Part shown: in pieces, positions 22,201-34,988 of the stretch
Layout: each line of letters opens with the position of its first letter
Position numbering within the stretch: the first letter of the stretch is position 1
Origin: Dysidea avara
Lineage: Eukaryota > Porifera > Demospongiae > Dictyoceratida > Dysideidae
Direction of reading: 5' to 3'
Assembly (NCBI RefSeq): GCF_963678975.1
Contig: NC_089274.1
Span: forward strand, 26,139,053-26,203,052
DNA: 64,000 nucleotides
Notes under the pieces: model-generated
The model's database searches: none
What the model was told of the DNA's origin: nothing
Seen by the model: only the letters and a program-made list of their open reading frames with translations
Made by a program: the position numbers and the translations under genes

Positions 22201-25200
22201 TGGAGGAAATGATAACAGTATAGCTGTATTCTCACTTGATCTGGTGTCTCCAGTAGAGTATCTGTTTAGAAAGTTCACAATGGATGATAGTGGTGAGTAT
22301 AATCTTGTGTGGCTCGATGTTTTAAGATTGGAAGAATCTTTTAGTTGACATTAGAGTTCTAAATTGACTTGTAACTAAAATCGTTGTCCATTGCAACCCT
22401 TTCTTGTTGATAAAGCCAGAATTTACCATCCTCTTCCTGCAATGTGTTCATATCCCACTATACTGTCAAGTGTAGTTAGGAAGAAATCATAAAACTGTGT
22501 GTGTAGTGATCTAGTGAATTCTTATGGGATTGATTGTGTTCATGGAAATAGCACATGGTGGTACATTAAAAGAGAACTAAACTTTGTCATGATAGATGTC
22601 ATACCTCATCATCATTTTATAATTTAAACCACAGTTTTGTCTGGACAAATCTGTATGTAAATATGGTGGGTGTGTAATGAGATGTCATCAGCTAATATTG
22701 GGCTCTTTAAGTTTTAACATTACTGCTGCTAAAATAACTATCTTGTGTGTGGTGTGTATAGTGTGTACACATGTGGATATACCAATAATTGCCAGCATAC
22801 AATTCATTACAGAAATGGCTGATAAGATATCAGACAAGATGACTAGTGCCTTATTGGCCATGTCATTATCCTACTATTATGTGATGGGGGAACATATAGG
22901 GAAGGAGAAGAGGATAGATGAGATATTGTCCACACTACTCAGTTGGACTGATGATAAGACGTACATGAACACCACCAGAATGACTAAAGGTGTGTCTTAG
23001 ATACACTGTACATAGCCACTGTAAATATTTTGTGTGTGTGTGTGTGTGTGTGTGTATGCGTGTGTGTGTATGCGTGTGTGTGTGTGTATGCGTGTGTGTG
23101 TGAGCTGCTGATTAACTGCGCAGCCACATACATTTGTACAGTATGCATGTAGGTTATGTGTGCTGTAGATACTTATGTATTGTGGGTTTATTTTCTAAGT
23201 TTAAGTAGTGTTCAAGTTGGCTGGCTGTATTAGGTGTTCTGTATAGAATGTATGCCTATTAGAGCAACAGCACAGCTATCTTTCTCATACCACATTCTAA
23301 GAAAATTATTCATGCCTTTCTGAAACTATGTTTGTATAGACATATATGACGATGACACATGTAAAACATATAGCCTTATACAGGAGGTGATCAATAATGA
23401 TGCAATTGTTATGGCCAAGAACTATGAATGTGATGTACATTCCTGTGTGTACTGTGTGGGAAGCTCTACATGTGGCACTGATAAGTATTTTGTGCACATT
23501 CAGTCTCTAAACAAAATGTAATTTTCCTTGAGAGGAAAACTTATTCTTTGCATTCAAAAACAGCCATCAGACTCGAGTATCTCATTTACTTTCTCATAAC
23601 CATGTACTGTTTTAGAGCATCATAACATTTGTGTTGATTACTGACTTAGTACTGACTAAATTACTTCTGCTGTAAAGAATACTTGTAGTTGCCAATCACA
23701 AAACTTTTTATAGTAGATAAATGTATTTTACAACTTAAAGCTGTGCAGTCATATGAGTAAAACACTTATTGTAGTTTAACATGACAAAGATGTAAATCTT
23801 CGTAAACTACCAGATATCAGACAGTACACTTTTGTTGAGAAGGGTCTCTGGCAGTGCCAAATATCAAAAAGTACAGTAGTACATACTGTTTAGTACCCCC
23901 TAAGATGATGGGCACCGCCCAAAATGCTGTTAAAAACCATCATAGTAACATCTTATGTCACATCCAACTTCAGGATCCAGTGTTAAGAACAAGCACAGAT
24001 GGCTAAATATTGAAATTTTAATATGTGTGACTGGATCTACGAAAACCGTTCTTATCAGGAAGTTTGATTTTTTTCACACAAACACAAAGCTTAATGAATG
24101 TACTATCAAGTTTCACTGTCACAGTCGACCAGAGTAAAGTGGTCTGCTTTTTTAAAGCACAGTGGCGAGCTGTACGAGTGGTCTGGGGTCTTGATGGAGC
24201 CCTGGCCAACCAGGAGATGGCTGTGTGTGGCTGTACAGCTCCATGATGTTGGACAATGACCTGTGCTGTAAGTTTCCATTCATTTTATCTAGTTCTGAGC
24301 CCTGAATGGCCCATAACTTGGCCTAATTCATCCCAACACATTCCTTTTCAATTTTTGAATACCATCTTGCCCGCCCCCGCCTCACACCCTTTTGGCAGCT
24401 CGCCTGATACAGTCAACCTCGGTTTAAAAACTATCTAAAATGGTGGGAAGCTTACCTGTTGACAACTTCTTCAGTGGATGATCAGGAAGGTAAGAAATTG
24501 TTGTAAAATGTGTGAAAATTTGGTATGCGTAGCTACCACCATTGGCCAGCTACAACACTCCGAACATTTAAAACCGACATTTCTCGATACTTTTAAATGG
24601 GCGATAAGACCAGTTTTCCCAGAGACAGTCACATATGCCAAAACCTGAACTTTGGTCTGCCAGTCTGCCTGACCACAGTCACAAGGCTAGAGCAGCACAC
24701 AGCTACCATTTTGTACCACAATAACAAACTCGCTAGTGGAAGTACCTTTTTTGTTTGACGAGTGTCCTGCCTTCTACACTTTGCCATTCCTTTTATCTTC
24801 AATCACATGGTCGTCTTTTTCATGCAAGGAAACCACACCAAGGCATTAATTTTCTGCATCGACACTTCCTTAAAGGAATGTATTTAGAAACCACAAAACT
24901 ATTTGAAGAACTTCAAGTGGAGTAGATACGTGCAGCACTTAAGATTGTATGGACTTACCACGCTCCCTAGACGATCAGAAATATCACCATGCTCGTAACA
25001 ATCAGAGCATGCCATGACCACCCCCTTTAATAATCTAGCTATGGTTTTGCAGTAGAAAACTAGACATTACAAATCCACACCCCATAATATATTGCACAAA
25101 ACAATCAGGGAGATCGAGATACTCTAATAAAGCAGTCACGTAGCTACAAAAAATAATAATTAAAAAAAAATGAGGTAAAAAGTAGTGAAACACAATGAAT

Positions 25201-28200
25201 GATGGTAGCTATTAGGTATTGAGGCAGTAACTTGCCAATATAGGGATTTTCCCTATGTTGTAATAGCTACCATCATTCATATAATCTTGTTTCACTACTT
25301 TTATTCCTGGTGCCCTACTTCACTTTTAAATTAATAATTTATTGTACTAGTTTTTGCTCACTTGTTTTATTATTACACTAACAAAATTTTCATTATCAAA
25401 ATTTATTGATAACGATTTTCGCATAGCCTGCATGTTTACCTAGGTGGGTGGGTAATGTGCATGTAAGAAAAATGTCTTTTGCAAACCTAACTCTCACTGG
25501 AAAGGTTTCAGTAACGTAACCTTGGAGCCAGCACTCTATTTTACATGGGTGGGGCTTCCTATTGAAAATGATAATGTGTTCAAAGCCTGTTTTCTGTGAA
25601 CTTGTGTGAGGCCTTAAAGTTCAGCAAATAGTGAAGAAATTTAAGACTACTACAGTACAGCTTACCTAACATATCTAAGTTTCTCCACGATCATAATTGA
25701 GCTATGTATATATACACTACCAACAGTTAATAATATAGAGAGGTGCTAGTATGATTCATGTAATCTTTTCTCTCCAGACAAAAGCTCGGAAGATAGTATT
25801 ACTCAGTTTGCTGAACACCACCAGTTGCAGAGCACTCTAAAACATTTGTCAGGTGGATCAAGTGTTGGGGATTTACCAATTGAGCTACCAAAGGTACATG
25901 TTAGATTACTGCATGCATAGAAAACTTCTGTGCGTAGTTAAAAGTTTTGTGTACCAAGCTTGGGTCATCCGGGTCATGTTTTGTCTACATACCCTGATTA
26001 TAAAATATGATTATATACGTAGCTTGACAATTGAGGTGGAAATCCCCAAGATCATTGCTGGCTAGTATATTGTGAGGAGAAAGATAATGTGCTCTGTGAA
26101 TGATGCTCTGTTAGAGTGTTTCGATCACTTGGTGCTTGGTTCCTCAAAAGTATAGATTCACTTTCATATAACCTCTAACCTATATACACTTTCAATGATC
26201 ATTCTTTAGGGAAGTGTTAATATGGCATGAAAAGTTCTATAGTTATCCAGTTGGAGCCATACCCAGTTTACACATGGGGTACTTGAGAATAAGGCCTATA
26301 CACACACATTTACTGTACCTTGTCCTCTTACAAAAAGCTTTTTTGTTGTAACATGTAGGTTTTAGCGTATGCCTCTACTTTATTACGGCCCAAGTCAGTG
26401 GGTCATTCATGCTGACCCAGTTTAAGCCCTGTTGTGTACATTATTGTGCGTGTGTGTGTTATGTGTGCGTGCATGCGCGCACACACGTGTGCAGTGTCCA
26501 ATGTCCACTATTTTTTCTAGCCATTATTCCCTCCCATAAAAAGACCAGTCAACAAGAAACCTGCAATTATTCCACGAGCAAAATTCAATTCTCTACCCAC
26601 TAATTGTGACAGCCTGTATCAGGTTAGTGTACATATGTTGTGCAGTGCTAGTACTGTAGGCTTTTGTATTGACTAACTTACAATAATGTATTTGTATGCC
26701 TTTTTGTATGTGTCTATGTAGAAGCAAGAGTTATATTATTAACTCTTGGTAGTAGTGTAAGGAATTTTATAAGTAACAGTGTTATGACAAATAGGAAGGT
26801 CATCACCTGAAATGCAACTCCTTCCAATGACAAACAATGTAGTTAGTTTCTGCTCATTGCGTACAATGTCAAAGTGTAAATCTGCTTGCCACTTTGAAGG
26901 CATGATTGTACCCAACCAATACTGCTGCCAAACTGTTATGAAAGTTTTTGCAGATCCTTACTATTTAGTACTACTGCTAAATTTACACTGAAGCAAATAA
27001 AGTTTCTAATGTGAATTTTGAACTGTAGCTTCTGATTACTTGTGGGAAATTTTATCATGTCACAAAAATATGTTACAAATTGTCTGTGACGTACTATTGA
27101 GCAATAACAGAACAATAGATCTACATACATGTTTGCTATTAACAGGTTCCTAACAACAGACCATTGTCTGAGTACTCAGTGTTGAATCCCGTCATTAAAC
27201 CTGATGAAGAGTACATGTCTGTGGACCAAACTGATGACGATGTAAGTATACCATGTGTGTGTTCATGACTTCATGTACAGTGTATATTAAATACTATATT
27301 TATGTTACATACAACAAGCTCATCAAGTATACAAATGGCATTTTGTAGAAGAGTGGTAAATTAAACTGTTTGTTTGCTGTATTGAGTAAAATGTGTACTA
27401 GTTATGCAACACTCAATGGAACTAGTAATCTGTTCATTAGGTGGAGATAAATTCAGCAGGTTTGGCACTGTCATGCAACTCAAGCTTGCAAGGACAAACA
27501 AACAAACAGACACACACTACACTATAACAACACACATACTGTATGTACTAGGTGATGTATATTTCAGTGGTGTGTTTGTTCTGTGTATAGAAAAGTTCCA
27601 GGCCACAGTCAGAGTACTCAATGTTGACCCATATTGCCAGTCCTGATGAAACAGAGGAGTATACAGTTATGGAACCCATTGACGATGAGTGTGAGAAGCT
27701 AAATACACATGTAAGTGCACTGGTGAAGTGTATTGTGTAGACCTGCTGCAGGGTTATCCACATGTGTGTGAGTAGCATGCATGTCACCCACGTGGGCGTG
27801 TAGACATATTGGGCATTGAAAACCTTTTGCAATTCTAGATTTTATTGTCAAAATAGTTGTTTTATGCTGCTCTGGTATCCTCCGAGTATTTCCCAAACTG
27901 TTGCATGTCCACTGGAAATTTAGTGCTCTCTGAAGGACCATCTCTCATGTTTTATTTTCAGATTGATCGCAACAAGTTAACTGTCACAATGTCATATCCT
28001 GAAGGCAGTACACTGGACAAACCTACAGTGCAGAGACCTCGATCACTCACAGACCTAACCGAATCAGCTGATGATGTTTATGAGTTTTGCGGTGAAAATT
28101 CACCCCCAGTACTCCCCAAGAAGCAACAGCAGCGAGGTCCCCCTCCTAAGCCCCCTACACCTTACAGAGTGTCACACACTATAGAACGAAGAGTGCCCAC

Positions 28201-28420
28201 TGTTCCTCCAGGAATATACCAGCGAAAAGTTAGTGCAGAATCAACATCTTCTATGGAGTCATGGCAAGAAAACTCTACATCACCACCACCTCAACCTTTT
28301 ACTGCAATAAAACAGCGAGTGTATACCACCACCAGTGCTCCACATTCTGACCCTATTACAAGAAAAAATAAGCAAAAACTTTTCACAAAATTGAGAAACA
28401 AGCTTCCATCTGCCACATGA
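19242..28420 (+). CDS. Adaptor-like protein, tandem paralog 3 (duplicated tyrosine exons)
   Basis: Exons 19242-19289, 19350-19497, 22161-22292, 22813-22989, 25778-25893, 26521-26622, 27146-27241, 27591-27710 and 27962-28420: 465 aa. The first exon encodes MEQAEIVVNQSFVLFC. The conserved half contains SPVEYLFRKFTMDDS, SALLAMSLSYYYVMGEH, RIDEILSTLL and FAEHHQLQSTLKHL. Exons 7 and 8 are a recognisable duplication: each carries RP-S/Q-SEYS(V/M)L and a second tyrosine 13-15 residues later (EEYMSV; EEYTVMEP, a YxxM). The last exon has QRPRSLTDL, DDVYEF, proline ligands (PPPKPPTPYRV) and a basic terminus (RKNKQKLFTKLRNKL) like that of paralog 1. Proposed role: SH2/SH3 docking scaffold; function is not demonstrated by sequence. 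The family may relate to DBB adaptors (BCAP, BANK1, Dof). Confidence 0.77.
19614..19908. mobile_element. MITE with 38-bp terminal inverted repeats
   Basis: A 295-bp element in intron 2 of paralog 3. The left end GGGGTAGTCACTACCAATAG is matched by the right end CTATTGGTAGTGACCACCCC; the arms continue to about 38 bp with one or two mismatches. The interior is AT-rich and noncoding. The target duplication is unclear. Confidence 0.7.
19990..20335 (-). pseudogene. Non-LTR retrotransposon (LINE) 3' fragment
   Basis: The minus-strand reading contains LQMMYKIIHHIVGLKLPNY, then a RGHDFKLTVPF stretch and YKFSFF. This is the typical C-terminal tail of CR1/RTE-like reverse-transcriptase ORFs. A frameshift follows: the other frame carries the expected tryptophan-containing end. 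A trinucleotide (ATT)n run near 19990 fits a LINE 3' tail. It is a dead 5'-truncated copy. The remainder of this intron (20340-22160) shows no gene or repeat that I recognise. Confidence 0.6.
23028..23104. repeat. (TG)n-rich microsatellite
   Basis: Interrupted TG tract with TATGCG interruptions, 40 bp after the splice donor of paralog 3 exon 4. Confidence 0.9.
23870..25330 (-). repeat. Composite repeat family, copy 2 (interrupted)
   Basis: Reverse orientation relative to copy 1, in intron 4 of paralog 3. A diverged end lies at 23870-23960, unrelated sequence interrupts about 23960-24480, the middle block is at about 24590-24960, and a palindrome with GTAAAAAGTAGTGAAAC arms lies at about 25170-25320. 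ATACTCTAATAAAGCAGTCA occurs at about 25115. Confidence 0.5.
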
Positions 28421-28753
28421 AAAATAGATTTAATTGTCTCTATATTTGTATAATGTCTACTGTTAAACTTTGTGAATATTGTGTACATTATCTTTTGTCA
28501 ATCTGGTGTAAGCTATTGGATAATTTATTGATAATAATTATTGTTTTTATTAGCTTAGCAATTTGTGTATTGTACAATTGAACATCATTACTTTTAGTTT
28601 TTGTTTATAATATGAAAACTTTGATGCTGATGTTGAGTACTACAGAGTGAATATAACAGAAATTTGAAAGGGAAGTCAAAGTACAAATACACCATTGCTA
28701 ATTCTAACCACAAGTTGTTTTGGAGTCAAGCTATTAGCTTATATGGAGCTAAG

Positions 28754-31124
28754 CAGTGGCGTAGCCAAGCCAGGGCATTGCCCGGGCATCAGACTTCTTT
28801 GCCCCACCATCAGCTCCTAGAGTAATTATAAAGACGTGGGCTGGATAGCTCGAGATTTTGCTAAAGTTACTTAACTAGTCACTGTACAAGAATAAGTATA
28901 ACACAACTTATACAACACTCACCGTGCCATTTTTGCCGATGGTTTCCTTCTTTTTGGCTAAACAGAGATGGGGTTATCCAAGGGGTTTTCCCTATGAGTA
29001 ACTTGGTTGTGCACAAATAGAGAAGGCAATAAATAGAAGCAAGATCACATGATAGGGTCCGCAATCCGAAAAATCAACTTCTACAAATCAATCCCCCTAC
29101 CATTGTGAGATGTTCATTGTAGTATCCCATTGCTTGATCCACCATGAAACCGGAGGGACGATTGTTGTCTTCACAGAAATATCGTTTTCAGTATCTCGCA
29201 AGATGCAAAATTTATTTTTAAAATTTCGTTCTCCACACAAAGGACCGGATTAAACTTGCTACTTAGCCAAATCGTATCCAGAGTTGTTGTAGTTGAAAAG
29301 TACGCACAGAAATAAGTAAATGATCTGCTGGGTGCCCGGCACAGGGTTGTTTTCTTTGAAAAAACAGACAAAGAGATACGAAGTTTCGAATTCAAACTGC
29401 CCTACCACCCAGGGTAAGAGAAGCTAACTCTTCCTCATAGTGTTTCGATACGGTTGGGTGCATAGTCTGTCTATGCTGTTAGTTTGGAAAAGATCTGAGA
29501 CTTCTCACCATCTGGGTGACGAGCGTCAAATTTTTCTGCAGCATCAAAGAATTGTGTCGCGCTTTCTAGCCATTTCCAGCGCTTCTGCAGCCACAACAAT
29601 CATCAATTATAAACTAAAACTATGGCAAAAGATGTCCCTGAACGTTTGGTAGTAGCGGTTGTCAATTATTATTTCATCCACGGCTTCCACGCCTCGCTCT
29701 AAGCTATGCATCCAGGGAGGCAGCAAAATCGTCCAAATTTGACTTCACCCATCACGCTCCACAGCAGCTTCAAGTTTTCACTAGATCACCCTACATCACC
29801 ATTATGCTGCAAAACATCCAAAAACAAACCGAAAAAGCATAAAATCTTTCATTTTTGATTCGAGCTGGGTGGAGCTCCTGGTGAGCTGCTGGTATATTGC
29901 ACCATATGAAATCACAGAAACACCAACTACTACTACTACCAAACGTTTTGATCCATCCTTTATCATCGTTCTAAACAAAATGAAGTGACCAGTGTGTCAT
30001 CAGAAGTACTGGAAAGCACTTTGGTACCATTGAGAGAATCCCTTGAAATGACGCACGAAATTTTTGACGTTCTTCACCCAGATGGTGAGAAGTCTCAGAT
30101 CCTTTCCAGACTAACAGCATAGACAGACTATGCATCCAACCTTATCACATCACTATGAGGAAGAGTTGGCTTTTCTTGTCTTGGCTGGTAGGGCAGTTTG
30201 AATTCGAAAATTTGTGTTTCGTTTTCTGCTTTTTGAGAGAAAGCAACCCTGTGCCGGGAACCCAATGAATCATTTGCTTATTACTGTGCGTACTTTTTAA
30301 CTACATTAACTCTAGATAATACCTATCTAAGTAGCAAGTTCTATCCTGTTCTTTGTGTGGAGCACGAAATTTAAAAAATAATTTTTGCATCTCACGAAAT
30401 ACTAAAGTCGATATTTCTGTGAAGACAACAATCGTGCCTCCGGTTTCATGGTGGATCTAGCAATGGGATACTACAATGAACAACCCACAATGGTAGGGGG
30501 ATCGATTTGTAAAAGTTGATTTTTCGGATTGCGGACCCTACACATGATTACGAAAAACCGCGCAGCATCGTGGCAAGGAGTGAAGGACAAAGAATTGGTT
30601 TAACTATAGTGGGCTGGACGGTTTACATTTGGATTAAGTGATCACGGTAGCTATTGGTGTGGACAAAACTCGGGAGGCAAAGCAGTCTAGAGGTATTTGT
30701 GAAATTAGCACCCATCTATCCGTGTGGATACTGCTCAGTTCAAACGATATGGAGTACTTGTTCAGTCAGTAATTCTTTTCTTTTTGTTTTCACTTTTCTA
30801 GGTTAACAACTGTAGTGGCAGAGCATAGTCATCACGTGATAGAGCGCCTCGTGCTTTAATTCAAGAATCTTTGTAGTCTCGTATTAAGACACGTAGCTAG
30901 ATGTTTGTAATATGTTAGAAGGCAAATAGCTAGCTAGGTGTTCGCTTCTATTAGGCTGATATTAGTCATCTTGCATACAGTAGTGTAGGATGATACATAA
31001 AGCATTTTTAAAATGTTATATTGATGTCCATATGAAGATGGGCATGTGTACGTACGTATGTTGCATGGGAAATGGTTTGCCCACCCATTGCCCAGGCATG
31101 GCGAAAAGTCTGGCTACGCCACTG
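28754..31124. mobile_element. hAT-like element, 2.37 kb, downstream of paralog 3
   Basis: The ends CAGTGGCGTAGCCA and TGGCTACGCCACTG are inverse complements apart from one central base, flanked by perfect 8-bp duplications GAGCTAAG (28746-28753 and 31125-31132). This is the hAT hallmark. No transposase ORF is visible; much of the interior is the nested fold-back element at 29053-30540. The remaining flanks (28760-29052 and 30541-31110) show no coding sequence. Confidence 0.85.
29053..30540. mobile_element. Fold-back element nested in the hAT element
   Basis: Long inverted repeats: about 29053-29530 pairs with about 30070-30540 at high identity. The termini are TAGGGTCCGCAATCCGAAAA and its complement. 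CACATGA (7 bp) is duplicated at 29046-29052 and 30541-30547. The central 500 bp is unique and noncoding. Superfamily uncertain; possibly a second hAT derivative. Confidence 0.8.
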
Positions 31125-31257
31125 GAGCTAAGCAAGATGTGTACATTAGTGGTTGATAATAATGAAATAAAGGATGCCATACACCTGTATCTAATTTAGC
31201 ACAGTGAAGCCTGAACTATCTGGGTAGCTTTTCTTGACCATATTAAGCACTAGGTAG

Positions 31258-31866
31258 GTAGTCTCGCGTGGCCAGACTGCTTTTTCTCCGTCACGGCGCT
31301 TATCGATTAGAGATTATAAGCGCCTACTCCGAAAAAGGGTCTGGTCCAGAATCAATACGTAAACTCGTTTTCACACCCCAAGCAAGAGCTCGGGGTGTTT
31401 AATCAGCTTTCGTCATAAAACGTGTACTTCCTTTTAAATTTCAAGCCACGTACGCACTGGAAATGCCATGAACGATAGCCGGTAGAGTTGATGAGAGACA
31501 CTGAAGTTGGTTTTCTAAGGCTAAAAAGGACACGGGTTGATTCCTTGCTCAGTTCGCCTTTAGCCTTTTCGTTTTCACAAGGAATCGATCCGTGACCTTT
31601 TAACCGTAGAAAAACAGCTTCAGTGTCTCTTATTAACTCTACCGGCTATCGTTCATGGCATTTCCAGTGCGTACGTGGCTTGAAATTTAAAAGGAAGTAC
31701 ACGTTTTATGACGAAAGCTGATTAAACACCCCGAGCTCTTGCTTGGGGTGTGAAAACGAGTTTACGTATTGATTCTGGACCAGACCCTTTTTCGGAGTAG
31801 GCGCTTATAATCTCTAATCGATAAGCGCCGTGACGGAGAAAAAGCGGTCTGGCCACGCGAGACTAC
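31258..31866. mobile_element. 609-bp near-perfect hairpin element
   Basis: Almost the whole element is one inverted repeat: the left arm starts GTAGTCTCGCGTGGCCAGAC and the right arm ends with its complement, with arms near 280 bp and only scattered mismatches. TAGGTAG (7 bp) is duplicated at 31251-31257 and 31867-31873. It is more GC-rich than its surroundings. From 31874 to 32407 I see no gene beyond an unsupported short ORF. Confidence 0.8.
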
Positions 31867-32407
31867 TAGGTAGGTTCCTTTGTAAAATAACATAAACAGG
31901 GAAAGCTGTTTGATTTGGCAAAGGGTTTTACTGCAATAGATGAGATCACACTTGAAAAAGGGGTTTCCCTAAATCTGAAAACCTGCAAAGCCTGTGTATT
32001 TCACAGGCTGGAGAAATCACTAAAAAGCACTACTTGTGAAAGAAAAAGTACCAAAATAGTTTCACAAGTGTTAAATAACTCTTCACAAGTTCCCTTCTGT
32101 GAGTGCCTCGGTAATATTTATGATACATGCTTTGAACTGTTAGCTTGACATTCACAACAACATTTACAAGTACAGGAAACATTACACAATTCAACACAAT
32201 GAAACAATATTACATGATAAAAAAATCAAGTTCTTAACAGACACAAGAACTGTATCTCAGTAGACCAGGAGGTAGAAATGTTCTGCAAACACATCTAACT
32301 TGCAAGCCATTATGGTCTTGTGGTTATATACACATAGTATTGATGATGATGATGATGTACAAAATTGAATGTGTGTGTGTAGGTGTGGGTGTTTTGGCTA
32401 GATTATT

Positions 32408-34915
32408 TCACCAGTAAAATGATTTTGCTAAAAAGTTTCCAACACTGGCAAACCAACTACCTCCCCTCTCCCCACTGTCTGTTGTTGCTACTGCCTGTGG
32501 AAACAAGAAACAACAGCAGGATATATTGGCAAGTATTGAGTAACTAGTTTCCTACAACTGTTAACTTGCAGGAACACGCATGCGCGCACCCCCCCCACAC
32601 ACACATATACATCACTTACTTTCTTAGACTTTTCTGGATCTAATTCTTCAGGTAAGTAAGTGGGTAACTGCAACAAAACGCAAACATAGATTTAACACAT
32701 TAACATAGTGAAGGATGTACCAACCTCAATTGGTGTACTATTCTCCTTCTCTAGTCCTGACCTAGCTGTAGGAGCTGTTCCAAATGTTAAGAACACCTAA
32801 AATACACAGAACCAGCAAAAAATGTAATGAATACAGACTGATCCTAATTCTGTCTTAGTAGGCTACAACCAGTGGCATAGCCAGTTCTTCAAGGATGGGT
32901 AGGCACACTCACCCACACATTTCACTCCATGCAACTATCTAGCATAAACTGAAAGCCCATCCTTAGTGGATTCTATGTACATTTGGATTAAAAACTGTTT
33001 CAAAAGTGCATAAATGTATCTAGCTAGCTAATAATATGCTACGTTGCTGTTCCTGCAGCTTATTTCACTAGTCTAATGCTATTGCATGAATGATATAGAA
33101 GCTATAAATGAAAACCAACTTATTAACCTCCTTCTCTTGTTCTCGTTTAGCTCATCTGCACCTGTACATAACCCAGCCTGACCCTTAAGATAGTTGTGTG
33201 GGCTTAATTCAGTCACCACTGAATCTTTCATCTCCAACCGACTTGTCTAACATGGTAACACCAGAGAATTTAGATTTTGTTAATCACTTTGGTCACTTAT
33301 AATCTTGCCAACAGCAGAATCCGTGTTGCTCCTCACAATTCAGTATCCCAGAAGTGAAAAATAACTGGATCCCCTTTTCCCCATGCTCCTCTTTCACCGC
33401 CAAAAATTTGGATCATGTGATGCTGTACATTAAATAGAAAGCACCAAAACTACTTGGATCACATGATGCAATTATTGAACTTATCTCGATATCAGCGGTT
33501 GGTTCATAACGAAAATATGGCACTGCCAAGGTATGCACTACTCATTTCTTAATTATCATTAGCGAATGGGTGCTGCTGTCCTTGGGAAATTTAGGTGGGC
33601 ATGTGCCCACCCAGGCCCACCCTTGGCTATGCCACTGCCTACAACAAATTACACAAATTCAACACAAAATCTACATTCAAACTCATGATGACACTATTGA
33701 CAATTGCATACAACTGTGGTGCTCAACCAATGTGAACAAATAGTACTACAATTTCATTTCAGCAGGTATTGGTAATACTCTGATAGAGCATACACACCCA
33801 TACAGTGGAATATCGTGACAAGATTGGTAGTTTCAACCAACCCAAATACGTGACCAGATTTTACCAAACCAATACAAATCGTACATCAGGCAAAATCAAA
33901 CTAACACCACCAGTGGGTAGCTACACTATCATACTATTGGTTTTAGGCCTTAGCATTACTCAAACTACTTGAGGGTAGGTTAAGAGTCGTCTTTTCTGGG
34001 TGGTGTGGAAAGCTACACTGAAGAATGGCAATTTCTAGAGAAAATCAGTGGTATATTGGATTTTCTATCTTATTTGGCAGGAAACTGTACAAGCAGCTAC
34101 ATACCCAGAGAATGCTCTGAAAGGTACTATCAGGTGTAAATTTCATACGTCCTTGGTAAGTGAAAATGGCTTGAATCTATTTATCTTGAAACTACTGAAT
34201 TGTACTGATCCATGATTTTCATCAGTTTTCCAAAATTCAGTCACATATGTAATCCTATGTTGCATATACAGTGGAGAGTCGATTATCCGAACCACAAACA
34301 TTTGATTATCCAAACACCAAAGTGACTGCTCAATTAGAGTATTTTATCAACAAGTATATGCTTTATTAAAGCAGTCTGAATATGGATGTTTGTACTATTT
34401 CAATTATACAAACCTCACATTAGTTCGGATAATTGACCCTCCACTGTATAGTGACCTAAATCACACATCAAACCTGGAGGACAAACTACGGATTGCAGGT
34501 ATGTCTGTGACTGGTCTTCCTCCCCTAATTTCCACTTTAGTGTCACATCTGTTACGTTCAATAAATAAATAAATAAATAAAAAAACTGATCATGACTTTT
34601 GGTGAATTTCATATGAATCTTCATTAGCTAATTAAAAATGATCTGACCTTCCCCTTGCCAAAGACAAAGTTATGCATCACTCACTTCTTCTCCTTGTTCA
34701 TTTCTGACAACCTGTTCTGCATTTAGCACTCCTGTCTTAGCTATTGCTTCACATAAACTCTGTAGAACAATAACAACCAGAATACTTGTTGATTATTTGA
34801 TAAAGGCACAAAGGAACTCACATACAAGCATACTACAGGCACTCCTAGATATCACATTTCCACCCACCAATCCACCACACATACACATGTACAAACACAT
34901 GTACAAACACATGTA

Positions 34916-34988
<73 letters not shown>

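Noticed and set aside
31915..32148. 77-aa ORF downstream of the hairpin element
   Set aside because: No recognisable domain, splice context or conservation clue; contains TTTCACAAGTG-like local repeats.
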